The notes under the pieces were generated by a model. The model saw nothing but the letters and a program-made list of their open reading frames with translations. It was not told where the DNA came from and did no database searches. Positions 1 to 5,503 of a stretch of 5,668 bases of DNA are shown in pieces. This DNA is from Pseudomonadota bacterium (GTDB lineage: Bacteria; Desulfobacterota; WTBG01; JAGOGO01), in contig JAGHDE010000089.1 of NCBI GenBank assembly GCA_021160085.1, positions 1 to 5,668 on the forward strand, given 5' to 3'. The first letter of the stretch is position 1, and each line of letters begins with the position of its first letter. The position numbers and the translations under genes were made by a program.

Positions 1-33
1 AAAAAAGGCCTTCGATTTTTCATCTAAGGCCTT
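1..33 (-). terminator. Intrinsic terminator of the tRNA-Asp transcript
   Basis: Read on the minus strand, two copies of the self-complementary octamer AAGGCCTT (plus-strand 26-33 and 5-12) form an 8-bp stem. An A-G mismatch, a further GAT/ATC pairing and a GAAAA loop complete the hairpin. The right arm runs directly into a T tract at 6-1, which is the classic Rho-independent layout. It lies 14 bp beyond the tRNA 3' end, so it most likely ends the tRNA transcript. The T tract reaches the window edge and may continue beyond it. Confidence 0.85.
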
Positions 34-46
34 GATTTTATTAAAA

Positions 47-121
47 CGGGAGCGACGAGACTCGAACTCGCGACCTCCGGCGTGACAGGCCGGCGTTCTA
101 AACCAACTGAACTACGCCCCC
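47..121 (-). tRNA. tRNA-Asp (anticodon GTC)
   Basis: The minus strand folds into a complete 75-nt cloverleaf. The acceptor stem is GGGGGCG paired with CGCTCCC, with one G-T wobble, followed by discriminator G. The anticodon stem is CCGGC/GCCGG with the 7-base loop CTGTCAC, placing GTC at positions 34-36 after the invariant T33. The T arm GCGAG-TTCGAGT-CTCGT carries the conserved TTCGA. GTC decodes aspartate codons GAC and GAU, and the G73 discriminator fits tRNA-Asp. CCA is not encoded: TTTTAA follows the discriminator, so the end must be added by nucleotidyltransferase. The gene is divergent from the sulfotransferase gene. I see no second copy of its 3' end in the window that would mark an integrated element. 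Confidence 0.97.
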
Positions 122-152
122 GATAGCAAAAAAATATCTTTTGATCTGTGAT

Positions 153-180
153 AATATAATCGATTTTTACAAACATGCAA
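153..180 (-). promoter_or_regulatory. Candidate sigma70-type promoter for tRNA-Asp
   Basis: On the minus strand, TTGCAT (175-180) and TATATT (153-158) are separated by 16 bp. They resemble the -35 and -10 consensus TTGACA and TATAAT at four and five of six positions respectively. Initiation near 146 would give a leader of about 25 nt before the mature tRNA 5' end at 121. The position, directly upstream of a stable RNA gene, supports the call, but the surroundings are AT-rich and chance matches are easy. Confidence 0.5.
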
Positions 181-203
181 GCAAAAAAATAGATTTTTTG
201 CTT
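179..203. repeat. A/T-rich inverted repeat between divergent promoters
   Basis: The arms AAGCAAAAAA (179-188) and TTTTTTGCTT (194-203) are perfectly complementary over 10 bp around a 5-base spacer. The repeat lies between the -35 of the leftward tRNA promoter and the -35 of the rightward sulfotransferase promoter. There it could act as a shared UP element for RNA polymerase alpha, or as an operator. A terminator role is unlikely because no gene reads into it from either side. Confidence 0.6.
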
Positions 204-208
204 AGGCT

Positions 209-237
209 TTGACCTTTTATATGTATCTGCGTATAAT
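209..237 (+). promoter_or_regulatory. Strong sigma70-type promoter upstream of the sulfotransferase gene
   Basis: TTGACC (209-214) and a perfect TATAAT (232-237) are separated by the optimal 17 bp, giving 11 of 12 consensus matches. An A/T-tract inverted repeat immediately upstream could serve as an UP element. Initiation near 244 would leave a leader of about 113 nt before the ATG at 357. I see no convincing small ORF or known riboswitch in that leader; an AGGAG at 299-303 has no suitable start codon behind it. Confidence 0.8.
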
Positions 238-356
238 CGACCCTTCTAAAATTCCCAAAGTGTTTGTTTTATTGTTTACCCAATTTTTATATTAACCAGG
301 AGATCATTTAAGGACAGCGTTTTTTAAAGGCCTCATTTAGCCAAAAGGATATACCG

Positions 357-968
357 ATGAACCCTTTTTTTAAAAAATTATTCAAAAGTACTTCTAAAGA
401 CAAGCTGATAACCATTGTTTCCGGATTGCCGCGTTCGGGAACTTCTATGATGATGCAGATGCTGGAAGCGGGGGGGATAGAGGTAATGACCGACAACATC
501 AGAAAAGCGAATAAGGATAACCTGAAAGGCTACTACGAATTTGAGCGGGTAAAAAAAATCGCTGAAGATAAATCCTGGCTGGATGATTGCCAGGGCAAGG
601 CAGTAAAAATAATCTCAATGCTTCTTTACCACCTTCCCCCAGGCAGAAGATACAAGGTAATATTTATACAGCGGAAGATGGAAGAAGTGCTTGCTTCTCA
701 AAAGGTGATGCTGAAAAGGAGGGGGGGGAAGGAGGATAGCATCAGTGATGAGAAGATGGCGGAAAAGTTTGAAAAACACCTGCGCCAGATCGAGGACTGG
801 ATAACAAATCAGGATGATATTGATGTGCTCTATATAAAATACAATGAAATAATTGAGGACCCGCATTTAAACTCGAAAGTTGTAAATCAGTTTTTAGGCG
901 GTTGGCTGGATGAAGAAAAAATGGCTAAAGTGGTGAAAGATTCACTTTACCGGCAGAGAAAGAACTAA
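357..968 (+). CDS. Small P-loop sulfotransferase-like protein
   Basis: This 203-residue protein has the two nucleotide-binding signatures of the PAPS-dependent sulfotransferase fold. GLPRSGTS at residues 23-30 matches the 5'-phosphosulfate-binding loop. R106 and S114 in the segment RKMEEVLAS have the 8-residue spacing of the 3'-phosphate-binding Arg and Ser. No signal peptide or membrane segment is visible, so it is probably cytoplasmic. Members move a sulfonate group from PAPS to hydroxyl or amine acceptors; the acceptor here cannot be read from the sequence. The protein is shorter than typical 250-300-residue sulfotransferases and lacks a recognisable C-terminal RKGxxGDWK segment, so catalysis is not certain. 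The ATG is supported by AAGGA (345-349) at 7-nt spacing. The gene is probably monocistronic, as hisS lies 263 bp downstream. The frame contains a G7 run (470-476) and a G8 run (721-728). Fold assignment is fairly sure; activity is not. Confidence 0.8.
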   Translation: MNPFFKKLFKSTSKDKLITIVSGLPRSGTSMMMQMLEAGGIEVMTDNIRKANKDNLKGYYEFERVKKIAEDKSWLDDCQGKAVKIISMLLYHLPPGRRYKVIFIQRKMEEVLASQKVMLKRRGGKEDSISDEKMAEKFEKHLRQIEDWITNQDDIDVLYIKYNEIIEDPHLNSKVVNQFLGGWLDEEKMAKVVKDSLYRQRKN

Positions 969-1001
969 TTTTATCTAAATTTGTCTATAATTAAGTGAAG
1001 C

Positions 1002-1037
1002 GAGAGCTTTTTAAAAACCTGATTTTTTAGAGCTCTC
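1002..1037. repeat. Inverted repeat after the sulfotransferase gene
   Basis: GAGAGCT (1002-1008) pairs with AGCTCTC (1031-1037) across a 22-nt spacer, within which A5 (1013-1017) can pair with part of the T6 run (1023-1028). A competing small hairpin, AAGC-GAGA-GCTT (998-1009), has a GNRA-type loop and runs into T5 (1008-1012), about 30 nt after the stop codon. It could act as a weak terminator for the sulfotransferase transcript. The left half closely matches a sequence at 3584-3604. The role is uncertain. Confidence 0.5.
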
Positions 1038-1047
1038 AAAGTATAAT
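1019..1047 (+). promoter_or_regulatory. Possible promoter for hisS
   Basis: A perfect TATAAT (1042-1047) lies 17 bp downstream of CTGATT (1019-1024), which matches the -35 consensus at only three positions. Initiation near 1054 would produce a leader of about 178 nt before hisS containing both downstream hairpins. The preceding gap, inverted repeat and unrelated upstream gene make an independent hisS promoter plausible. The weak -35 keeps confidence low. Confidence 0.4.
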
Positions 1048-1066
1048 AAGACGAACAAACGATAAA

Positions 1067-1123
1067 AAGCCTTACACTCGTTTTTTAAAATCTCCTCTTC
1101 TCCTTTCGACGAGTGTAGGGCTT
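1067..1123. repeat. 15-bp-stem hairpin in the hisS leader
   Basis: The arms AAGCCTTACACTCGT (1067-1081) and ACGAGTGTAGGGCTT (1109-1123) pair over 15 bp with a single G-T wobble. They enclose a 27-nt loop rich in pyrimidines (TCTCCTCTTCTCCTTT at 1091-1106). On the plus strand no T tract follows, so this is not a standard terminator for rightward transcription. On the minus strand the stem is followed by TTTTT, which would suit a terminator, but no leftward gene feeds it. It may be a regulatory fold of the hisS mRNA or the end of an antisense RNA. Confidence 0.65.
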
Positions 1124-1175
1124 GCTATTACATAAAGGGTTTGCTGAACAGGGTTTTTCAAGGTCAGGAAACAAG

Positions 1176-1194
1176 ATTGCCCGATCCGGGTGAT
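1176..1194 (+). promoter_or_regulatory. Small hairpin upstream of the hisS ribosome binding site
   Basis: ATTGCCCG (1176-1183) and CGGGTGAT (1187-1194) pair over 8 bp, two of them G-U wobbles, around the 3-nt loop ATC. The hairpin ends about 25 nt before the AGAGG Shine-Dalgarno site at 1220-1224. It could tune leader folding or translation. The stem is short and could be chance. Confidence 0.35.
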
Positions 1195-1231
1195 GTTTAA
1201 ACAAGTTTCATTTTTAGTCAGAGGTTAAGCA

Positions 1232-2548
1232 ATGGGTAAGATTACCTGCCAGGTATTAAAAGGAACAAGAGATTTTCTCCCTTCCCAGTTTATCGTCCGG
1301 AGGAAGGTGATTGAGACAATTGAGCAAACATTTGAAGAATTTGGTTTTGAACCGATGGAAACACCGGCTTTGGAATATGCGGAGACCCTGGAAGAAAAAT
1401 ATGGAGAAGAAGGGGCTCGTTTAATATACAAATTTACGGATCGGGGAGGGCGGAGCATCGCTTTGCGTTATGATCTTACGGTTCCGCTTGCTCGAAACAT
1501 GGCCATGTACCAGATTGACAAACCATTCCGCCGTTATCAGATATCTCCGGTGTGGAGAGCTGATAAGCCTCAAAAGGGCCGTTTCCGAGAATTCTGGCAA
1601 TGCGATGCAGATATTGTGGGAAGTCGAGAAATATGGGCTGATGCCGAAATGATTGGTCTCACGTATTTTATTTTGAAGAAGCTCGGATTTGAAGATTTTA
1701 CCATAAGAATCAACAACCGAAAACTTTTAAATGGAATGGCGCTTTACGGGGGGATTAAAGAAAAACAGATGGGAGTTTTTTTTCGAATAATTGACAAATC
1801 AGAAAAAATAGGCTGGGAGGGTGTAAGAAGCGAGTTGGAAAGCAAAAAATTCTCACGGGACGCAATAGCAAAGACGATCGGTATGATTGTTCAGGAAGGT
1901 CAGGGATCCGACCTTCTTAACCGGATGAAAGATACTCTCAAAGAGATTCCAGCGGCCCGGGAGGGTATCAGTGAGCTGGAGGAAATAGAACGATGTTTAG
2001 GTAATATGGGCGTGACTACTAACATCAGTTTTGATGTTTCGCTGGCTCGGGGTTTGGATTACTATACTGGTCCTATTTTTGAAACTGTGATCGAAAAGCC
2101 TCGTATTGGGAGTATAAGCGGAGGCGGCAGGTATGACGGCCTTATAGGCATGTTCAGCGGGAAAGATATACCCGCAACCGGAACTTCATTAGGACTGGAA
2201 CGGATTATCACCATTATGGAAGAACTCAAAATGCTGCCGGTTACTTCTACCTTGTCGGAAGTTCTGGTTGCCGTGTTCGATCGTTCCCTGGTGGGGGTAT
2301 CATTTCAGGTTGCCGCCAAACTCCGTTCCGCAGGGATTAATACTGAAATGTATTTAAAGGATGATAAATTAAAAAAGCAGTTTAGCTATGCCAATAACAA
2401 AGGAATTCCTTTGGTAATCATTGTTGGGCCGGATGAGCAGGAGCAGGGGATAGTCGGGTTAAAAGACATGCGAAAAGGGGCTCAACTGACAGTATCTTTA
2501 GATGATATGACGCAAAAGGTCAAAGAGATGTTAAGGAAAGGAGAATAG
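1232..2548 (+). CDS. hisS: Histidyl-tRNA synthetase
   Basis: This class II aminoacyl-tRNA synthetase charges tRNA-His with histidine at the expense of ATP, in the cytoplasm and as a homodimer in known members. The 438 residues cover the full enzyme. KGTRDFLP is at 10-17, LRYDLTVPLAR at 78-88, and motif 2 spans about 101-130 with R109 and PQKGRFREFWQCDADIVG. The HisA signature LARGLDYYTG is at 271-280, SGGGRYDGL at 296-304, and motif 3 TGTSLGLERI at 316-325. A C-terminal HGTP anticodon-binding domain spans about 342-430; its presence argues against the regulatory paralogue HisZ. The RYDLTVP and QCDxDI forms resemble the archaeal/eukaryotic and Bacteroidetes-like branch rather than the E. coli RPEGT form. 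The ATG follows AGAGG (1220-1224) at 7-nt spacing. Upstream lies a 263-bp gap with hairpins; downstream, the convergent J-protein gene ends 19 bp away, leaving no room for an obvious separate terminator. Confidence 0.97.
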   Translation: MGKITCQVLKGTRDFLPSQFIVRRKVIETIEQTFEEFGFEPMETPALEYAETLEEKYGEEGARLIYKFTDRGGRSIALRYDLTVPLARNMAMYQIDKPFRRYQISPVWRADKPQKGRFREFWQCDADIVGSREIWADAEMIGLTYFILKKLGFEDFTIRINNRKLLNGMALYGGIKEKQMGVFFRIIDKSEKIGWEGVRSELESKKFSRDAIAKTIGMIVQEGQGSDLLNRMKDTLKEIPAAREGISELEEIERCLGNMGVTTNISFDVSLARGLDYYTGPIFETVIEKPRIGSISGGGRYDGLIGMFSGKDIPATGTSLGLERIITIMEELKMLPVTSTLSEVLVAVFDRSLVGVSFQVAAKLRSAGINTEMYLKDDKLKKQFSYANNKGIPLVIIVGPDEQEQGIVGLKDMRKGAQLTVSLDDMTQKVKEMLRKGE

Positions 2549-2567
2549 CGGAGCAAAGGTTATCCCT

Positions 2568-3542
2568 CTAAAGTCCATGGGGGGAAAGTTTTTCGATATG
2601 CTCTCGTTGGATTTTGGTAAGAACCTTAGGAACCACAATACTTATCTTAACATAAAGATCGCCTTTTTCCGAGCTGTTCATTTTTGGCATCCCATAGCCT
2701 TTTATCCGAATTTTGGTGTTACTTTGAGTTCCTGGAGGCACCTTCACAGTTTTATTTTCTTTTAGAGTAGGAACCTCAATGCTGGTTCCCAAAACTGCTT
2801 CACTAAACCTGATTTGTTTTTCAACGTAAAGATCGTCACCTTCTTGCTGAAATACCGGGTCGCTTAATATTTCGATTTTTAAAAAAAGATCTCCCGGGGT
2901 TCCCCCCAAAGGGCTGGCAGATCCCTTGCCGGGCAAACGCAATTTTTTCCCCCTGCTTATTCCCGGAGGAATTTTTACAGTCACTCCCTTTTTTTGTCCT
3001 TCTGACAGGTAAGAGACCTTTTTTTCAGCCCCCAAAGCGGCTTCCCGCAGGGTAAGCCGTAAAGGCAAGATCACATCATTTCCTTTTACTGGACTGGCTT
3101 GGGAAGATTTAAACCCGTCTCTTCCAAAGATGGTATCAAAATTATTGTTACATCCTGACTGACGAAAATTTGAAAAGGGGCCACCGGGGCTGGCTTGATA
3201 ACTTCGGCCTCTACCTCCGAATAGATTGCTGAATATGTCATTAGAACCAAGTCCGAAGTCTTTAAGGATGTCTCCGAGGTTGACTCCTCGAAAGATGTCT
3301 TCCTGGGAAAAGCGCTGATGAAACCCGGCATCACCAAATTGGTCATACTGGGCTCGTTTGTTCTTATCGCTCAACACGGCATATGCTTCGCTGATCTCTT
3401 TGAATTTTTCCTCAGACGCTTTATTGTTTTTATTTCGGTCAGGATGGTACTTCAGGGCAAGCTTTCGATAGGCTTTTTTTATGTCATTTCCGGGAGCGGT
3501 CTTTTTAATTCCCAATATGTGGTAATAATCTTTGGCTGTCAT
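2568..3542 (-). CDS. CbpA/DnaJ-family J-domain co-chaperone without zinc finger (class B)
   Basis: This 324-residue Hsp40-family protein should deliver clients to a DnaK-type Hsp70 and stimulate its ATPase. The J domain covers residues 1-70, opening with KDYYHILGI and holding the essential HPD at 33-35. A Gly/Phe-rich linker (about 70-150) contains repeated DIF-type motifs (EDIF 81-84, NDIF 101-104). Two substrate-binding beta domains follow: about 154-235, with VTVKIPPGI at 187-195, and 236-308, with VKVPPGT at 266-272. The four CxxCxGxG zinc repeats of DnaJ proper are absent; the only cysteine is C131. This makes it CbpA/class B rather than DnaJ. The canonical J-domain opening fixes the start although no good Shine-Dalgarno precedes it (only GGGA about 13 nt upstream). 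It lies 61 bp behind the ClpX-like gene on the same strand, probably co-transcribed. Which Hsp70 it serves is not visible here. Confidence 0.93.
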   Translation of the reverse strand: MTAKDYYHILGIKKTAPGNDIKKAYRKLALKYHPDRNKNNKASEEKFKEISEAYAVLSDKNKRAQYDQFGDAGFHQRFSQEDIFRGVNLGDILKDFGLGSNDIFSNLFGGRGRSYQASPGGPFSNFRQSGCNNNFDTIFGRDGFKSSQASPVKGNDVILPLRLTLREAALGAEKKVSYLSEGQKKGVTVKIPPGISRGKKLRLPGKGSASPLGGTPGDLFLKIEILSDPVFQQEGDDLYVEKQIRFSEAVLGTSIEVPTLKENKTVKVPPGTQSNTKIRIKGYGMPKMNSSEKGDLYVKISIVVPKVLTKIQREHIEKLSPHGL

Positions 3543-3583
3543 TGTCGTTCGTTTTCCCGGCTTTTTATGGTGATTGAAGATAA

Positions 3584-3604
3584 GAGAGCTTTTAAAACCC
3601 TGAT
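3584..3604. repeat. Second copy of a short dispersed sequence
   Basis: This 21-nt stretch, GAGAGC followed by T4, A4, CCC and TGAT, matches 1002-1023 except for one substitution and one indel in the A/T runs. It lies in the gap between the ClpX-like and J-protein genes and touches the stop codon of the former. The simple A/T core means chance resemblance is possible. Confidence 0.35.
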
Positions 3605-5364
3605 CACTCGTATGACTCTTTGATTAGAAGATTTAAATACTGCTCGGAATCTAAAAGAGCTTCCTTATGAATGATAAAGCTCTTTTTCCCGGTCTTTTCT
3701 TTTATTAGTTTCAGACCATATTGATAGTTTTTGACAGTATGATTGCAGATATTTAGGGGGTCAGCATCTTCATCGATCGTTTTTTGGATGATTGCATTTA
3801 ATGCATCATCAGCGAAGGTGATGTTTAGATCGTGCGTTTCTAAAAATTGCGCTTCAAAAAAATTTATTTTCCGGCGAATTTTTATAGCCTCTTCGTAGAC
3901 AGCATTGACCGGCAGACCTTCATTTACAACCCAGTAGGTTATGAGATCTATGATATTATCATTAAGAAGAACTCCGTATTGCTTTAAGAACTCATTTTTC
4001 CTCTTGTGGATGGAATCCTTTAAGGCCTCGACTTCTTTTTTGGCAAGACTTTCAAATTTCTCTTTTTGCTCTTTGTTATCAGTGTTTTTAAATAGTTTCT
4101 CTAATTCAACAGTGGGCGAATCAACTATTTCAGGGGTAACAACAAGTCGATTTATTGAGGTGGAGGGCAGTTTTTTTTCAAACTTAACAAGCGCTTTTTC
4201 AATACTACTGACCAATCCCCGAGCACCCGTTTTTTCCTGAAAAGCATATTGGGCAATTTTTTCCAGCGCTTTATCTTCAAATTGAATATCGATGCCGTAT
4301 GATTTAAAATCCTTTTTCTTTCCTAATATGATGGGGTTATTTACATTAGCCAGGATTGTATGTAAATCAGGGGCATTCAGCTTTTCAAAAACAGCAGTAA
4401 CCGGAAGACGACCGATAAATTCCGATTCAAAACCATAGCTGATTAGATCTTCTGCCTTTACATAAGAAAAGATGTTTTCGTTATCATTTTGGGATTGAAT
4501 TTTTGCACCGAATCCGAGAGACTGGCGATTCAAGCGTTTTTTTATGATCTCTTCAAGGCCATTGAATGCGCCACTCATTATAAAAAGGATGTTTTTGGTG
4601 TTTATCTTTTGTTTTTCCCTTTTGCCGGTTTTTCGGTAATGTTCTAATGCTTCCATTTGCGAAACAATATCATGAGGAACCTTAAGTTCAACCTCTGTCT
4701 CTTCCATGGGTTTTAGAAGGGCTCTTTGTACCCCCGATCTTGAGACATCAGGGCCGATCAGGTTTTGACTGGAAGCTATCTTGTCTATTTCGTCTAAATA
4801 AATGATTCCGTACTGCGCAAGTTCAATATCGCCATTTGCCTCAGAGACCAGATCTCTCACCAAATCTTCAACATCTCCACCCACATACCCGGTTTCACTA
4901 AATTTAGTAGCATCTCCTTTCACAAAGGGCGCGCCGATTTTTTGGGCAATCAGCTTGATAAGATAGGTTTTTCCCACACCAGTCGGTCCGATCATGATAA
5001 TATTATTTTTGATATTTCCCACTTGGCTGTGGTTGGAAAACCGTTGGGAGCGCTCGGAAAATTTGATGCGGTTGAAATGGGTACAAATCTTGGTAGCTAA
5101 AATCTCCTTGGCTTTTGTTTGCTTAATGATATATTCGTCTAAGTAGGCTTCTAATTCTTCGGGTTTTATATCAAAGTTTATGCGAGAGATACTTTTTTTG
5201 CTTTCTTTTCCGGTTTCATCTTTGGATTGTGATAATGCGAGCTGAGGGAACAGGTTTGACGTTATCCCTAATTTGAGATGAATGCCGTACTTTTTGCTAA
5301 GATAATCATTAAGTTCTTTTTCCAGTTCTTTGGGGCTGGGAATCTTAGTATTTTTGGTGTTCAT
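3604..5364 (-). CDS. ClpX-like AAA+ unfoldase with no zinc-binding domain and a long C-terminal extension
   Basis: This 586-residue protein is a HslU/ClpX-type AAA+ ATPase. The large subdomain has Walker A GPTGVGKT (126-133), pore loop GYVG (159-162), Walker B IIYLDEID (187-194), and an arginine finger in EFIGRLP (315-321). The small subdomain has sensor 2 GARGL (380-384). LGFG (283-286) sits where ClpX carries its IGF loop for docking on ClpP, so partnership with ClpP is possible. The second pore loop reads RKTGKREK (244-251), not the usual RKH form. ClpX is normally about 420 residues and starts with a four-cysteine zinc-binding domain; here residues 1-60 hold no cysteine. Residues 416-586 extend past the usual end: a charged, probably coiled-coil stretch (418-460), then a helical region whose 512-572 part resembles the first small subdomain at 357-415. 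Family placement is sure. It is not a plain ClpX, so no symbol is given. No clear Shine-Dalgarno precedes the ATG. Confidence 0.93.
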   Translation of the reverse strand: MNTKNTKIPSPKELEKELNDYLSKKYGIHLKLGITSNLFPQLALSQSKDETGKESKKSISRINFDIKPEELEAYLDEYIIKQTKAKEILATKICTHFNRIKFSERSQRFSNHSQVGNIKNNIIMIGPTGVGKTYLIKLIAQKIGAPFVKGDATKFSETGYVGGDVEDLVRDLVSEANGDIELAQYGIIYLDEIDKIASSQNLIGPDVSRSGVQRALLKPMEETEVELKVPHDIVSQMEALEHYRKTGKREKQKINTKNILFIMSGAFNGLEEIIKKRLNRQSLGFGAKIQSQNDNENIFSYVKAEDLISYGFESEFIGRLPVTAVFEKLNAPDLHTILANVNNPIILGKKKDFKSYGIDIQFEDKALEKIAQYAFQEKTGARGLVSSIEKALVKFEKKLPSTSINRLVVTPEIVDSPTVELEKLFKNTDNKEQKEKFESLAKKEVEALKDSIHKRKNEFLKQYGVLLNDNIIDLITYWVVNEGLPVNAVYEEAIKIRRKINFFEAQFLETHDLNITFADDALNAIIQKTIDEDADPLNICNHTVKNYQYGLKLIKEKTGKKSFIIHKEALLDSEQYLNLLIKESYE

Positions 5365-5426
5365 TTATCGAGTCGTATTAAAAGGGTTTTGGTTTTTGAA
5401 CTTTCCTTCCATTCTCTATATTTATA

Positions 5427-5454
5427 AAAATAATTATTAATTTTCTAAAGTCAA
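5427..5454 (-). promoter_or_regulatory. Candidate promoter of the ClpX-like/J-protein operon
   Basis: On the minus strand TTGACT (5449-5454, five of six matches) and TATTTT (5427-5432, four of six) are 16 bp apart. A run of nine A on that strand (5455-5463) lies directly upstream of the -35, as in an UP element. Initiation near 5420 would leave a leader of about 55 nt. I see no sigma32-type heat-shock consensus and no CIRCE inverted repeat here, so the sequence gives no sign of classical heat-shock control. Confidence 0.5.
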
Positions 5455-5503
5455 TTTTTTTTTCGTAAATCCAACTGATAAAATCTTCAAAAGGGAACAC
5501 GCC

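Noticed and set aside
47..121. tRNA-Asp as an integration site for a genomic island.
   Set aside because: No direct repeat of the tRNA 3' end and no integrase gene is found in the window.
1193..1228. A 12-codon frame (MFKQVSFLVRG) directly before hisS, possible attenuator leader peptide.
   Set aside because: It contains no His codon, has no proper Shine-Dalgarno and overlaps the hisS ribosome binding site.
1054..1231. T-box riboswitch for hisS.
   Set aside because: Neither the conserved T-box sequence nor an antiterminator/terminator pair with a T tract is visible on the plus strand.
2563..2592. Weak TCCC/GGGGA hairpin followed by AAG and T5 as a hisS terminator.
   Set aside because: The stem is only about 5 bp with a 13-nt or longer loop and lies within the 3' end of the J-protein gene; too weak to call.
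2568..3542. Calling the J-protein DnaJ.
   Set aside because: The four CxxCxGxG zinc-binding repeats between the linker and the C-terminal domains are missing.
5368..5384. On the minus strand, TAATACGACTC just before the ClpX-like start matches the first 11 bases of the phage T7 promoter.
   Set aside because: The essential initiation half (ACTATAGGG) is absent and no T7-type polymerase or phage gene is present, so it is most likely coincidence.
5365..5503. Heat-shock control (sigma32 promoter or CIRCE operator) of the unfoldase operon.
   Set aside because: Neither the sigma32 -35/-10 pattern nor the CIRCE inverted repeat is present; the best match is an ordinary sigma70-type promoter.
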